Assembly (NCBI GenBank): GCA_963205315.1
Contig: CAUJIO010000017.1
Coordinates: forward strand, 1-56,550
Reading direction: 5' to 3'
Length of the DNA: 56,550 nt
Source: Pseudomonadota bacterium
Lineage (GTDB): Bacteria; Pseudomonadota; Alphaproteobacteria; Rhizobiales; Aestuariivirgaceae
Shown: positions 26,516 to 35,910 of the stretch, one piece after another
Layout: each line of letters starts with the position of its first letter
Numbering within the stretch: position 1 is the stretch's first letter
Made by a program: the position numbers and the translations under genes
Notes under the pieces: generated by a model
Told to the model about the DNA's origin: nothing
Databases searched by the model: none
The model's input: the letters and a program-made list of their open reading frames with translations, nothing else

Positions 26516-29426
26516 GGAGTCGCTTGTTCTCCTTGTCGAAATGCACAGGATCGCAGATTTCGCCCATCACCTTGTGGCCGCGCAATCCGTCCCACACCTG
26601 AACCACCTCGCCATGCCGCGCGCGGCCATTGGCGATCAGTGCCAGGCCAATCCACATGTTGAGCATCGGCGACCACGCCACCGAGCAGACATAGCCCTGA
26701 TCCGCCGCCATCGACGGCCGGTCGCCGTCCTTGAGGATATGCGAGCCGGAGCGAATGCGGTCTTGCGGATCAACCGGCCTGATGCCGACGACGCATTGCC
26801 GGTTCGGGTCGGTCAGACCCGGACGCTGCGCCATCATCCGGCCGATATAGTCCTTTTTGGAGGACATCATTTTGCCGAGGCCCAGATCGGCGGCGGTCGT
26901 CGTACCGTTCAGCTCGCCGCCCGCCACATGGCCCTTCTCGATGCGCATGATCGACAGCGCTTCGACGCCATAGGGCACGATGCCGAATTCATCGCCCGCC
27001 TGCATCACAGCGCGCGCCACCATGTTGCCGTAGTCTGCCGGCACCGCCAGTTCGTAGGCATGTTCGCCCGAGAACGACAGGCGGAACAGCCGCGCCGGAA
27101 CACCATTGAGGACCGTCACCTCGAGCGCCGCCATGTAAGGAACGCTCTGGTCGTTCATCTCCAGCCCGTCGACGATCTTCTGCAGCGTCGCCCGCGCCTT
27201 GGGGCCAGCCACCGCCATCTGTGCCCATTGCTCGGTCACCGTCACATAGGTGACATCCAGTTCGGGGAACAGCGCCTGATGCGCGAATTCCATCTGCGCC
27301 ATCACCTTGGCGGCATTGGCGGTCGTGGTCGTCATCACATAGTGATCGTCCGCCAGGCGCGACGTCGTGCCGTCGTCATAGACGATGCCGTCCTCGCGCA
27401 GCATCAGGCCATAGCGGGCGCGGCCCACCGCCAGCGTCGAGAAGGTATTGCAATAAAGCTTGTCGAGGAAGGCACCGGCGTCCTTGCCTTGCACGTCGAT
27501 CTTGCCGAGCGTCGAGACATCGCAGATGCCGACGCGCTCACGCGTGGCGACGACTTCGCGCGACGCTGCCGCCAGCCAATCCTCGCCCTCGAGCGGGAAC
27601 CATGATGAGCGCATCCACAACCCGGTCTCGACGAACACCGCACCCAGTTCATCGGCCCAGTCATGCAGCGGCGTCTTGCGCACCGGCTGGAAGTGATGGC
27701 CATGGAACGGCCCGGCAAAGGCGCCGAACGACACTGGCGTATAGTAGGGCCGGAAGGTCGTGGTGCCGACCTGCTCCATCGACTTGCCTGTGGCTTCGGC
27801 CAGAATGGCAATGGCATTGACATTGCCGAGCTTGCCCTGATCGGTCGCCATGCCAGTGGTGGTGTAGCGCTTGGCCAGTTCGATATCGCGATAGCCCTCG
27901 CGCGCCGCCAGCGGCAGGTCCTTGGCGGTCGAGTCGTTCTGGTAATCGATGAAGGCCTTGCCGTGCGACTCCTTCACCCACCACAAGGGCGCGATGGCGA
28001 AGGCCTCGTCGCGGCACTTCGGCGTAGCGGGAGCTTTTCCCTTGAGCGTGCCGGCGCGCGCGCCATCCGCCAGGCATTCCGACAGCAGCATGCGGCCTGC
28101 CGCGGCGCCCGCCACAATGAAATCCTTGCCCGTGTCCGGCGGCACGAAGCCGAGGATCTGATCGTTCCACGCCGGCCTGCCACCGCGATGGCAGGCGAGA
28201 TTGACGATGGGACTCCAGCCGCCCGACATCGCCACGGCATCGCAACCGATATGTGTGTGGTCATCGAGTTCGATGCCGGCGGCCAGCTTCTTGCCGCCGA
28301 CATCGGCAATCCTCCGCCCACGGAGCACCGGAACGCCGCCCGCATCCGCCTTCGACTCGCTGCGCGAGTCGACGATCGCCTCGACATGCACGCCATGGGC
28401 CTTCATGTCCCGCGCCGTGCGGTAGCCTGAATCATTGTTGGTGAACACCACGACGGACTTTCCCGCCGCCGCCGCGTAGCGGTTGGCATAGGTGCGCATG
28501 GCAGAGGCCAGCATCACGCCAGGAATGTCGTTACCGCCGAACGCCACCGGCCGCTCTTCCGCGCCCGCCGCCAGAACGGCCTTCTTGGCGATGATGCGCC
28601 AATAGCGCTGTCTGGGTTCATAGGGGGATGGCGCGATGACGTGATCGTTCACGCGTTCCGCCGCGCCGAAGATATTGCCATCATACCAGCCGAACACCGT
28701 GGTGCGCGGCATCAGCGTCACGTTGGGCATGGAACCCAGCTCGGCGATCACGCCGTCCGCCCACGCGATACCGGAATCCCCGTCGATCTCCTCGCGCTCG
28801 TTCAGCAGCGATCCGCCGAGCCTGGCGCTTTCATCGGCCAGAATGACACGCGCACCCGAACGCCCCGCCGTCAAGGCCGCCATCAGTCCGGTGGGGCCGG
28901 AGCCAATGACCAACAGATCGCAATGCGCATAGGCCTTTTCATACTTGTCTGGATCGGCCTCTTTCGACGCCGTGCCCAATCCCGCCGCCTTGCGGATGAT
29001 CGGCTCGTAGATCTTCTCCCAGAAGCTCTTCGGCCACATGAAGGTCTTGTAGTAGAAGCCGGCAACGAACATCGAAGACGCCAGCGAATTGATGGCACCG
29101 ATGTCGAAGTCGAGCGAGGGCCAGCGGTTCTGGCTCTGCGCCGTCAATCCCTCGTAGAGCTCGATCATCGTGGCGCGGGTGTTGGCTTCCTTGCGTCCGC
29201 CCTCGCGCAGTTCGACGAGCGCATTGGGTTCCGCGGCACCTGCGGTGATGACGCCGCGCGGCCGGTGATACTTGAACGAGCGCCCCATCAGGTGCACGCC
29301 GTTGGCGATCAGCGCCGAGGCCAGCGTGTCACCCGGATGGCCGGTGAAACTCTTGCCGTCGAATTTGAAATTGAGCGATGCCGTGCGGTCGATCAATCCG
29401 CCCGATGAGAGCCGGTAGGAGGTCAT
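26508..29426 (-). CDS. mgdC: N-methylglutamate dehydrogenase subunit C (sarcosine oxidase alpha-like)
   Basis: This 972-residue large subunit begins with a ferredoxin-like [2Fe-2S]-fold region (residues about 10-100, GHPGDTLASALIANGVHLMG, FKYHRPRG). An NAD-binding fold follows (about 170-200, LLVIGSGPTGLMAAL), and the C-terminal third is a glycine-cleavage T-protein-like folate domain (from about 590). It transfers the methyl-derived carbon of N-methylglutamate to tetrahydrofolate. It overlaps mgdB by four bases and mgdD by eight. Sarcosine oxidase alpha has the same architecture; the operon context favours N-methylglutamate dehydrogenase. Confidence 0.9.
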   Translation of the reverse strand: MTSYRLSSGGLIDRTASLNFKFDGKSFTGHPGDTLASALIANGVHLMGRSFKYHRPRGVITAGAAEPNALVELREGGRKEANTRATMIELYEGLTAQSQNRWPSLDFDIGAINSLASSMFVAGFYYKTFMWPKSFWEKIYEPIIRKAAGLGTASKEADPDKYEKAYAHCDLLVIGSGPTGLMAALTAGRSGARVILADESARLGGSLLNEREEIDGDSGIAWADGVIAELGSMPNVTLMPRTTVFGWYDGNIFGAAERVNDHVIAPSPYEPRQRYWRIIAKKAVLAAGAEERPVAFGGNDIPGVMLASAMRTYANRYAAAAGKSVVVFTNNDSGYRTARDMKAHGVHVEAIVDSRSESKADAGGVPVLRGRRIADVGGKKLAAGIELDDHTHIGCDAVAMSGGWSPIVNLACHRGGRPAWNDQILGFVPPDTGKDFIVAGAAAGRMLLSECLADGARAGTLKGKAPATPKCRDEAFAIAPLWWVKESHGKAFIDYQNDSTAKDLPLAAREGYRDIELAKRYTTTGMATDQGKLGNVNAIAILAEATGKSMEQVGTTTFRPYYTPVSFGAFAGPFHGHHFQPVRKTPLHDWADELGAVFVETGLWMRSSWFPLEGEDWLAAASREVVATRERVGICDVSTLGKIDVQGKDAGAFLDKLYCNTFSTLAVGRARYGLMLREDGIVYDDGTTSRLADDHYVMTTTTANAAKVMAQMEFAHQALFPELDVTYVTVTEQWAQMAVAGPKARATLQKIVDGLEMNDQSVPYMAALEVTVLNGVPARLFRLSFSGEHAYELAVPADYGNMVARAVMQAGDEFGIVPYGVEALSIMRIEKGHVAGGELNGTTTAADLGLGKMMSSKKDYIGRMMAQRPGLTDPNRQCVVGIRPVDPQDRIRSGSHILKDGDRPSMAADQGYVCSVAWSPMLNMWIGLALIANGRARHGEVVQVWDGLRGHKVMGEICDPVHFDKENKRLHA

Positions 29427-29707
29427 GCCTTGCCTCCCTTCGTCTTGCCGTAGTCACGCACTGTGACGCAGCCGAACACCTCGTGCGTCTCGGTATCGCG
29501 CGAGATCACCAGCCAGGCGCGGCAGCCGCCCGAGTGATGCACGAATTCATCGAAGCGTCCCTTCGGATTGTTCCGGAGATAGACGTAGTCGTACCATTGC
29601 TCCATCGAGGAGGGATCGTTGCTGGCGGGCCGCTTGACACTGGCATCGCCGAGGAAGGTGAACTCCTCGACCGGCCGTGTTCCGCAATGTGGGCAGGGGA
29701 TCAGCAT
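29423..29707 (-). CDS. mgdB: N-methylglutamate dehydrogenase subunit B (sarcosine oxidase delta-like)
   Basis: This 94-residue zinc-binding small subunit has CPHCGTRPVEEF at the N-terminus and HHSGGCRAWLVISRDTETHE further on, which supply the usual Cys/His zinc ligands. It overlaps mgdC by four bases and follows mgdA by ten. It is a structural part of the heterotetramer. Confidence 0.9.
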   Translation of the reverse strand: MLIPCPHCGTRPVEEFTFLGDASVKRPASNDPSSMEQWYDYVYLRNNPKGRFDEFVHHSGGCRAWLVISRDTETHEVFGCVTVRDYGKTKGGKA

Positions 29708-29717
29708 CTGTATGGCC

Positions 29718-30968
29718 TCAATGCAAATTGGGCGTCGCGCCCTGGCCTTTTTCGTCGATCATGTGACCGGTGCGGAACCTGTCGAGACGATAGGCGGCGT
29801 TGAGCTTGTGGGGTTCGTTCCTGGCAATCGTGTGAGCGAAGCACCAGCCCGAGGCGGGCGTCGCCTTGAAGCCGCCATAGCACCAGCCAGCATTGAGATA
29901 GAGCCCGTCGATATGGGTCTTGTCGATGATCGGCGAACCATCCATCGACATGTCCATGATGCCGCCCCAGGAGCGCAGCACGCGCACCCGCGCCAGCGAC
30001 GGGATCATCGCCACGCCGGCCTCGATCACGTGTTCCACCATCGGCAGGTTGCCGCGCCGCGCATAGGAATTGTAGCCGTCGATGTCGCCGCCGAAAACGA
30101 GGCCGCCCTTGTCCGACTGCGACACGTAGAAATGCCCGGCGCCGAATGTCACGACGCCGTCGATGAACGGCTTCAACCCTTCCGAGACGAAGGCCTGCAG
30201 CACATGGCTCTCGATCGGCAGCTTCATGCCGGCCATCGCCGCCACTTCCGATGAATTGCCGGCGGCGGCGAGCCCCAGCTTCTTGCACTTGATGAAGCCG
30301 CGGTTCGTATCGACGCCAACCACCTTGCCATTTTCGGTGCGGATGCCGGTTACCTCGCAGCGCTGGATGATGTCGACACCGCGGGAGTCGGCACCGCGCG
30401 CATAGCCCCAGGCCACCGCGTCGTGGCGCACCGTGCCGCCGCGCCGCTGCAGCAATCCGCCCTTGATCGGAAAGCGCGCATTGGCATAGTCGAAGAACGG
30501 ATACATCCGCTTGACGTCATGCGCGTCGAGCAATTCGGCATCCACGCCATCGATCCGCATCGCATTGCCGCGCCGCGCGTAGGCGTCGCGCTGCGCATCC
30601 GTGTGGCAGAGATTGAGCACGCCGCGTTGCGACACCATGGCGTTGAAGTTGAAATCCTGTTCCAGATTTTCCCACAGCTTCATCGACCATTCGTAGAACG
30701 GGTTGTTGCCGGGCAGCATGTAGTTGGAACGGATGATCGTCGTGTTGCGGCCGATATTGCCGGAGCCGAGCCAGCCCTTCTCCAGCACTGCGATGTTCTT
30801 GAGGCCATGTTCCTTGGCGAGATAATAGGCTGTGGCCAGCCCATGTCCGCCACCGCCGACGATGACGATGTCATATTCCGGCTTCGGCTCCGGTTCACGC
30901 CAGGCCGGCGTCCAGTCCTTGTGGCCGGACAGCGTATTCTTCAGCAGCGAAAAGATGGAATATTTCAT
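29718..30968 (-). CDS. mgdA: N-methylglutamate dehydrogenase subunit A (sarcosine oxidase beta-like)
   Basis: This 416-residue flavoprotein was started at MKYSIFSLLKNTL; upstream in-frame residues come from a repeat-like spacer. The FAD motif is YDIVIVGGGGHGLATAYYLA. The histidine in GGTVRHDAVAWGYARGAD corresponds to the covalent FMN attachment site of sarcosine oxidase beta. It oxidises the N-methyl group of N-methylglutamate, releasing glutamate. It is the first mgd gene, 90 bases after gmaS. Confidence 0.9.
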   Translation of the reverse strand: MKYSIFSLLKNTLSGHKDWTPAWREPEPKPEYDIVIVGGGGHGLATAYYLAKEHGLKNIAVLEKGWLGSGNIGRNTTIIRSNYMLPGNNPFYEWSMKLWENLEQDFNFNAMVSQRGVLNLCHTDAQRDAYARRGNAMRIDGVDAELLDAHDVKRMYPFFDYANARFPIKGGLLQRRGGTVRHDAVAWGYARGADSRGVDIIQRCEVTGIRTENGKVVGVDTNRGFIKCKKLGLAAAGNSSEVAAMAGMKLPIESHVLQAFVSEGLKPFIDGVVTFGAGHFYVSQSDKGGLVFGGDIDGYNSYARRGNLPMVEHVIEAGVAMIPSLARVRVLRSWGGIMDMSMDGSPIIDKTHIDGLYLNAGWCYGGFKATPASGWCFAHTIARNEPHKLNAAYRLDRFRTGHMIDEKGQGATPNLH

Positions 30969-30984
30969 CGTGCCTCTGTCTCTT

Positions 30985-31034
30985 GCCCCCTCCGCCGCCT
31001 TTCTCGCCACCTCCCCCGCAGCGCGAGGGAGGGT
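30985..31034. repeat. REP-like GC-rich intergenic element
   Basis: The gap between gmaS and mgdA holds a G/C-biased element with CCTCCC/GGGAGG arms around CGCAGCGCG and a second CCCCTCCGCCGCC block. On the minus strand it reads like the widespread CTCCCTCGCGCTGCGGGGGA family of repeats in Hyphomicrobiales (from memory). It could fold within the operon transcript. Confidence 0.45.
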
Positions 31035-31058
31035 CCGCATGAAAGGCGCAGGCTGGGT

Positions 31059-32363
31059 CTAGCAATCCAGCGTCGTGTCGCGCTCCCACTGGGTGAGATG
31101 GCGGCAATACTGGTTCCACTCATTGTGCTTGAGCTTGAGATATCCGGCAGAGACCTCCTTGCCAAGCGCTTCCGTCAGATAGCTGTCCGCCTCGAAGTTC
31201 CGGAGCGCGTCAAGCAGGTTGAGCGGCAGCTTCTTGGCGTCCTTCACTGTGTGGCCCTCGGCGTACATGTCGATGTCGAGGCGCTTGCCCGGATCCATCT
31301 TGGCCTCGATGCCGTGCATGCCGGCAACCAGGATCGAAGCGAGCAGCAGATAGGGATTGGCGGCATTGTCCGGCAAGCGGTATTCGGCGCGGCCGCCATC
31401 GGGAATGCGGACCATATGCGTGCGGTTGTTGCCGCCATAGGTGATCGACGAGGGCGACCATGTCGCACCCGAAATCGTGCGCGGCGCGTTGATGCGCTTG
31501 TAGGAGTTGACCGTCGGATTGGTGATGGCCGTCATCGCCGCCGCATGATGCATCAGCCCGCCGAGGAAATGATAGCCGAGCTGCGACACGCCAAGCTCGC
31601 CCTTCTCGTCTTCGAACAGGTTGGTCTTGCGGTCATTGTCCCACACCGAGAGATGCACATGGCAGCCGTTGCCGGTGAGGTTGATGAAGGGCTTCGGCAT
31701 GAAGGTGGCGCGCATGCCATGCTTCTCGGCGATCGACTTCACCATGAACTTGAAGAACGCCAGCTGGTCGGCGGTCGTCAGCGCGTCGTTGAAGTTCCAG
31801 TTGATCTCGAATTGGCCATTGGCGTCTTCGTGGTCGTTCTGATAGGGGCCCCAGCCGAGCTGCACCATGGTGCTGGAGATTTCGCCGATGACGTCGAGGC
31901 GGCGCATGATGGCAGCCTGATCGTAGCACGGCTTGTCCTGCGTATCGCGCGAGTCGGAAACCGCCGAGCCATCGGCATTGATGAGGTGGAACTCGGGCTC
32001 GACGCCCGCCATCAGCTTCATGCCCTTCGCGGCATATTTCTCGGTCAGCTTGCGCAGCACCACGCGCGGCGCCTGCGCCAGGGGCTCGCCGTTCATCCAC
32101 GGTTCGCCCGCCACCCAGGCCACTTCCGGCCGCCACGGCAGCGGTATGATGGCATTGGTATCGGGCATCACCAGAATGTCGGGATGAGCCGGCGTCTGGT
32201 CGAGCCAGGTGGCAAAGCCGGCAAAGCCTGCGCCCGCCTTCTGCATGCGCTTGGCCGCTTCCGCCGGCACGAGCTTCGCCCGCTGCACGCCGAACAGGTC
32301 GGTGAAGTTGAAGAGGAAGAACTTGATATTGTGTTCTTTGGCGTAGCTGGCGAGATCGCCCAT
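31059..32363 (-). CDS. gmaS: Gamma-glutamylmethylamide synthetase (GlnT-type glutamine synthetase)
   Basis: This 434-residue glutamine synthetase-fold ligase joins methylamine to the gamma-carboxyl of glutamate using ATP. Glutamine synthetase motifs are present: GVEPEFHLIN, NDHEDANGQFEINWNF, NGCHVHLSVWD and the NRTHMVRIPDGGRAEYRLPD region. The short N-terminus and the position between mgsABC and mgdABCD identify it as GmaS rather than housekeeping GlnA. It follows mgsC by 57 bases. Confidence 0.9.
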   Translation of the reverse strand: MGDLASYAKEHNIKFFLFNFTDLFGVQRAKLVPAEAAKRMQKAGAGFAGFATWLDQTPAHPDILVMPDTNAIIPLPWRPEVAWVAGEPWMNGEPLAQAPRVVLRKLTEKYAAKGMKLMAGVEPEFHLINADGSAVSDSRDTQDKPCYDQAAIMRRLDVIGEISSTMVQLGWGPYQNDHEDANGQFEINWNFNDALTTADQLAFFKFMVKSIAEKHGMRATFMPKPFINLTGNGCHVHLSVWDNDRKTNLFEDEKGELGVSQLGYHFLGGLMHHAAAMTAITNPTVNSYKRINAPRTISGATWSPSSITYGGNNRTHMVRIPDGGRAEYRLPDNAANPYLLLASILVAGMHGIEAKMDPGKRLDIDMYAEGHTVKDAKKLPLNLLDALRNFEADSYLTEALGKEVSAGYLKLKHNEWNQYCRHLTQWERDTTLDC

Positions 32364-32420
32364 GATGTCTCCGTTTCCTGCCCAGTCGATTTTCTTGTCA
32401 GTGTTCTTTTGAAGTTGAGT

Positions 32421-33749
32421 CTAGAAGCCGCCCTTGCCGGGAATCCAGCTGGTTCCGGCCAGCGGCACCTGCGCCATCGCCGCCGCTTCGAGCGTCAACG
32501 CGCAGAGGTCTTCCGGCTCCAGATTGTGCAGGTGGCTCTTGCCGCAAGCCCGCGCCACCGTCTGGGCTTCGAGCGTCATCACCTTCAAGTAGTTGGAGAG
32601 CCGCCGCCCCGCCTTGACCGGGTCGAGGCGCGCCGCCAGCACCGGGTCCTGCGTGGTGATGCCGGCCGGATCGCGGCCCTCATGCCAGTCGTCGTAAGCG
32701 CCCGACGTTGTGCCGAGCTGCTTGTATTCTTCCTCGTGCACCGGATCGTTGTCGCCAAGAGCGACAAGCGCCGCCGTGCCGATCGCTACCGCATCAGCTC
32801 CAAGCGCCAGCGCCTTGGCAACGTCGGCGCCCGAGCGGATGCCGCCCGAGATGATGAGCTGCACCTTGCGATGCATGCCGAGATCCTGAAGCGCCTTCAC
32901 GGCGGGTCGCAGGCATGCAAGTGTGGGAATGCCGACATGCTCGATGAACACGTCCTGTGTCGCCGCCGTGCCGCCCTGCATGCCGTCGAGCACCACCACG
33001 TCGGCCCCGGCCTTCACCGCAAGCGCCACATCGTAGTAGGGACGCGTGCCGCCGACCTTCACATAGATCGGCTTCTCCCACATGGTGATTTCACGCAGCT
33101 CGTGAATCTTGATTTCGAGATCGTCCGGCCCTGTCCAGTCGGGATGGCGGCAGGCCGAGCGCTGGTCGATGCCCTTCGGTAGGCAGCGCATCTGCGCCAC
33201 GCGGTCCGAAATCTTCTGGCCGAGCAGCATGCCGCCGCCGCCGGGCTTCGCACCCTGGCCGACAACGACTTCGATGGCATCGGCCTTGCGCAGGTCGTCC
33301 GGGTTCATGCCGTAACGCGATGGCAGATACTGATAGACGAGCTGCTTCGACTGGCCGCGCTCTTCCGGTGTCATGCCGCCGTCGCCGGTGGTGGTCGACG
33401 TACCGGCCATCGAGGCGCCGCGGCCCAGCGCTTCCTTGGCCTGGGCGGAGAGCGAGCCGAAGCTCATGCCGGCGATGGTGATCGGGATCTTCAGCTCGAT
33501 CGGCTTCTTGGCGAAGCGCGTGCCCAAGATAACATCGGTGCCGCACTTCTCGCGGTAGCCTTCCAGCGGATAGCGCGAGATCGAGGCGCCCAGGAACAGC
33601 AGGTCGTCGAAATGCGGCACCTTGCGCTTGGTGCCGGCACCACGGATGTCATAGATGCCGGTGGTTGCGGCCCGGCGGATTTCGGCCAGCGTATAGTCGT
33701 CGAAGGTGGCGGACTTGCGCGGCGGTGTGCGGGGAATGTTGGTATCCAT
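32421..33749 (-). CDS. mgsC: N-methylglutamate synthase subunit C (FMN glutamate synthase-like)
   Basis: This 442-residue protein corresponds to the FMN-binding synthase domain of glutamate synthase: ITIAGMSFGSLSAQAKEALG, VVVGQGAKPGGGGMLLG, VLDGMQGGTAATQ and IISGGIRSGADVAKALALGA. With MgsA and MgsB it converts methylamine-derived or gamma-glutamylmethylamide nitrogen and 2-oxoglutarate into N-methylglutamate. It is nine bases downstream of mgsB. Confidence 0.92.
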   Translation of the reverse strand: MDTNIPRTPPRKSATFDDYTLAEIRRAATTGIYDIRGAGTKRKVPHFDDLLFLGASISRYPLEGYREKCGTDVILGTRFAKKPIELKIPITIAGMSFGSLSAQAKEALGRGASMAGTSTTTGDGGMTPEERGQSKQLVYQYLPSRYGMNPDDLRKADAIEVVVGQGAKPGGGGMLLGQKISDRVAQMRCLPKGIDQRSACRHPDWTGPDDLEIKIHELREITMWEKPIYVKVGGTRPYYDVALAVKAGADVVVLDGMQGGTAATQDVFIEHVGIPTLACLRPAVKALQDLGMHRKVQLIISGGIRSGADVAKALALGADAVAIGTAALVALGDNDPVHEEEYKQLGTTSGAYDDWHEGRDPAGITTQDPVLAARLDPVKAGRRLSNYLKVMTLEAQTVARACGKSHLHNLEPEDLCALTLEAAAMAQVPLAGTSWIPGKGGF

Positions 33750-33758
33750 GATCGAACC

Positions 33759-34442
33759 TCAATACGCGTCGGCGTGGTCGACGTTGAAATTGTAGAGCTT
33801 GCGGGCCGAGCCATAGCGGCGGAACGATTCCGGCCTATGCTTCAGCTTGGCGCGTTCCAGCAGCTTGGCGAGATCCTCGAGATGTTCAGCGCGCATCTCC
33901 TTCTCGATGCAGTCGGAGCCGAGATTGTCGGCTCGGCCGCGCACATAGAGGCGCGCTTCGTAGATCGAGTCGCCCAATGCTTCACCGGCATCGCCGCAGA
34001 CCACGAGATTGCCGGCCTGCGCCATGAAGGCTGACATGTGGCCGACATTGCCACCCACCACGATATCGACACCCTTCATCGAGATGCCGCAGCGCGACGA
34101 GGCATCGCCCTCGATGACGATGAGCCCGCCATTTGCGGTGGCCCCGGCGGATTCAGACGCATTTCCCTTCACCCAGACCACGCCCGACATCATGTTCTCG
34201 GCGAGGCCCACGCCCGCGTGGCCGTGAATAGTGATTTCGGCATGCTTGTTCATGCCGCCGCAATAGAAGCCGACATGGCCCTGGATGTCGACCTGCAGCG
34301 GTGCGTCGAGCCCGCAGGCAATGGCATGCTGTCCCATTGGATTGCGGATGATCCAGTGGCGTTCGTTGGTATCCTTCGGCAGCTTGTAGAGCGTCTGGTT
34401 GATGGCCGTGATGCCCATCGCCTTGAGATCAAGCTCGTTCAT
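33759..34442 (-). CDS. mgsB: N-methylglutamate synthase subunit B (GXGXG domain)
   Basis: This 227-residue protein is the GXGXG beta-helix domain of glutamate synthase encoded alone. Repeated glycine-spaced turns are visible (IQGHVGFYCGG, IHGHAGVGLAENM, VVGGNVGHMSAFM, VVCGDAGEALGDSIYEA). It provides structural contacts between the amidotransferase and synthase subunits. Confidence 0.92.
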   Translation of the reverse strand: MNELDLKAMGITAINQTLYKLPKDTNERHWIIRNPMGQHAIACGLDAPLQVDIQGHVGFYCGGMNKHAEITIHGHAGVGLAENMMSGVVWVKGNASESAGATANGGLIVIEGDASSRCGISMKGVDIVVGGNVGHMSAFMAQAGNLVVCGDAGEALGDSIYEARLYVRGRADNLGSDCIEKEMRAEHLEDLAKLLERAKLKHRPESFRRYGSARKLYNFNVDHADAY

Positions 34443-34477
34443 CAGTTTCCGTCCCTTGAATTTGGTTCTGACCCTGA

Positions 34478-34505
34478 AGAGCCCGGGCTTGTGGGTCCGG
34501 GCTCT
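34478..34505 (-). other. Intercistronic stem-loop between mgsA and mgsB
   Basis: A perfect 9-bp inverted repeat (34478-34486 and 34497-34505, ten-base loop) lies in the 90-base gap, the longest gap within mgsABC. There is no T-run. It may set different message levels for mgsA and mgsB. Confidence 0.45.
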
Positions 34506-34532
34506 GCGGGAATGTCGTTGAAGTCTCGAAAC

Positions 34533-35435
34533 TCAGGCGTGGCCGCCCCAGGTGTAGATGGTAGTGGGCTCCGGCTCCCAGATCTTGGCGTCGTCCGCAC
34601 CCGGCAGATGGGCGATGGCGCGATATTCGGTGGCCATCGCCACCCACTCGTCCGTCTCGGCCATCACCGCATGCTTGCAGGCGATCGGATCGCGCACCAC
34701 GGCAAAGCCGTCCGCGGTGCCGACCAGGAAGGTGTAGAAGCCGTCGAGATCCTTGAGGCCGTCCTGCAGCGCTTCCTTCAGCGTCGCGCCGCCGCGCAGC
34801 TTCCATGTCATGTAGGCCGCGGCCACTTCCGTATCGTTCTCGGTCTGGAACTCCATGCCCTCGCGCTTCAGGTTCTCGCGCAGGCGGTTGTGGTTCGACA
34901 GCGAGCCGTTGTGCACGAGGCAAAGGTCGGCACCGGTGGCGAAGGGATGCGAGCCGGCAGTGGTTACCGCACTCTCGGTCGCCATGCGCGTATGTCCGAT
35001 GATATGCGTGCCATGCGCCTTGGAGAGATCGAACTTGCTGTAGACGTTCTCCGGCAGCCCGGTTTCCTTGAAGATCTCGATGGTGTGCCCGGAGCCCACC
35101 ACGCGCACCGCCGGATGGTTCTTCTTCAGCCACTTGACCACGTCATCTTCCTTGGCCGTGGTGACGAGGATGCAGTGATTGCCGATCTGGCTGACTTTGG
35201 CGTCGCACTTGAAGGCCTTTTCGAGACCCGTATCGACCGCCTTCCAGTCATAGGAGGCGTCATCATGGGCGAGCGAGAACTTGGTCTCGCTCTTCTTCAC
35301 CGGATTGCGGTAGATGGCGACCCCGGCGGAGTCAGGTCCGCGGTTGGTCATTTCGACAATCATGGGTTTGAACATGGCACCCAGCTGCGGCTGCAGCTTG
35401 GGATTCTTGAGATAAAGTCCGACGATACCGCACAT
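34533..35435 (-). CDS. mgsA: N-methylglutamate synthase subunit A (class II glutamine amidotransferase)
   Basis: This 300-residue protein is a class II amidotransferase whose Cys2 nucleophile is in MCGIVGLYL. The glutaminase-domain motifs SGHTIEIFKE, GHTRMATESAVT and LVHNGSLSNHNRLR are present. It works with MgsB and MgsC. It is the first gene of the mgs-gmaS-mgd series. The toxin-antitoxin pair lies upstream on the same strand, with an 82-base gap that probably holds the operon promoter. Confidence 0.92.
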   Translation of the reverse strand: MCGIVGLYLKNPKLQPQLGAMFKPMIVEMTNRGPDSAGVAIYRNPVKKSETKFSLAHDDASYDWKAVDTGLEKAFKCDAKVSQIGNHCILVTTAKEDDVVKWLKKNHPAVRVVGSGHTIEIFKETGLPENVYSKFDLSKAHGTHIIGHTRMATESAVTTAGSHPFATGADLCLVHNGSLSNHNRLRENLKREGMEFQTENDTEVAAAYMTWKLRGGATLKEALQDGLKDLDGFYTFLVGTADGFAVVRDPIACKHAVMAETDEWVAMATEYRAIAHLPGADDAKIWEPEPTTIYTWGGHA

Positions 35436-35517
35436 GGGTCATCACCTCTGCTGGGTTGATGGACGGGACCTTATCAGTCCCTTTCGCGGCATTCAACTAG
35501 CAGGAACTATTTTTTCA

Positions 35518-35910
35518 CTACGGGAATGGCCGCCATGCAAGCGGATGGGACTGAAGGAGCCGATCCTTCGTCAGGAATTTGCAACCCTCAGCTGCAGCGG
35601 TACTTACAAGAAGGCGGTCGAACGGGTCCTTGTGTGCCGGTTCAGGTCCGATCTTCGCAAGAATATGCTGCGGTAAAATTGGCAGCAGTTGCACATTTGC
35701 CGCTTCCAGCAATTCAGGCCATGCCTGCACACCTCGCACGAGCGGCAGTTTGCGCAGCCGGGATTTGATTTCTACCTCCCAAAGGCTAACGGCACTGACG
35801 ATCAAATCCCCCTCGCGCTGTGCTTGCTCCAGGATGCCAGGCTCCGACAGCCCCCTGTCTACGTCATCGATCAACTCGATGACGTAATGGGTATCGAGCA
35901 GAATTCTCAT
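35518..35910 (-). CDS. PIN-domain toxin (VapC-like ribonuclease)
   Basis: This 130-residue protein has the PIN-domain acidic residues: Asp in ILLDTHYVIE, Glu in VSLWEVEIKSR and Asp in KDPFDRLLVSTA, with a final LTKDRLL. PIN toxins cleave RNA. The Phd-type antitoxin gene lies upstream and overlaps it by four bases, the standard pair layout. It sits between the mgs operon and the XRE-cupin regulator. Target and activity are not known. Confidence 0.9.
   Translation of the reverse strand: MRILLDTHYVIELIDDVDRGLSEPGILEQAQREGDLIVSAVSLWEVEIKSRLRKLPLVRGVQAWPELLEAANVQLLPILPQHILAKIGPEPAHKDPFDRLLVSTAAAEGCKFLTKDRLLQSHPLAWRPFP

Noticed and set aside
30423-33182. A 919-codon open frame on the plus strand opposite mgdA, gmaS and mgsC
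   Set aside because: It is antisense to three clearly recognised genes, and its His/Arg-rich composition is the mirror of GC-biased codons. No domain is recognisable.
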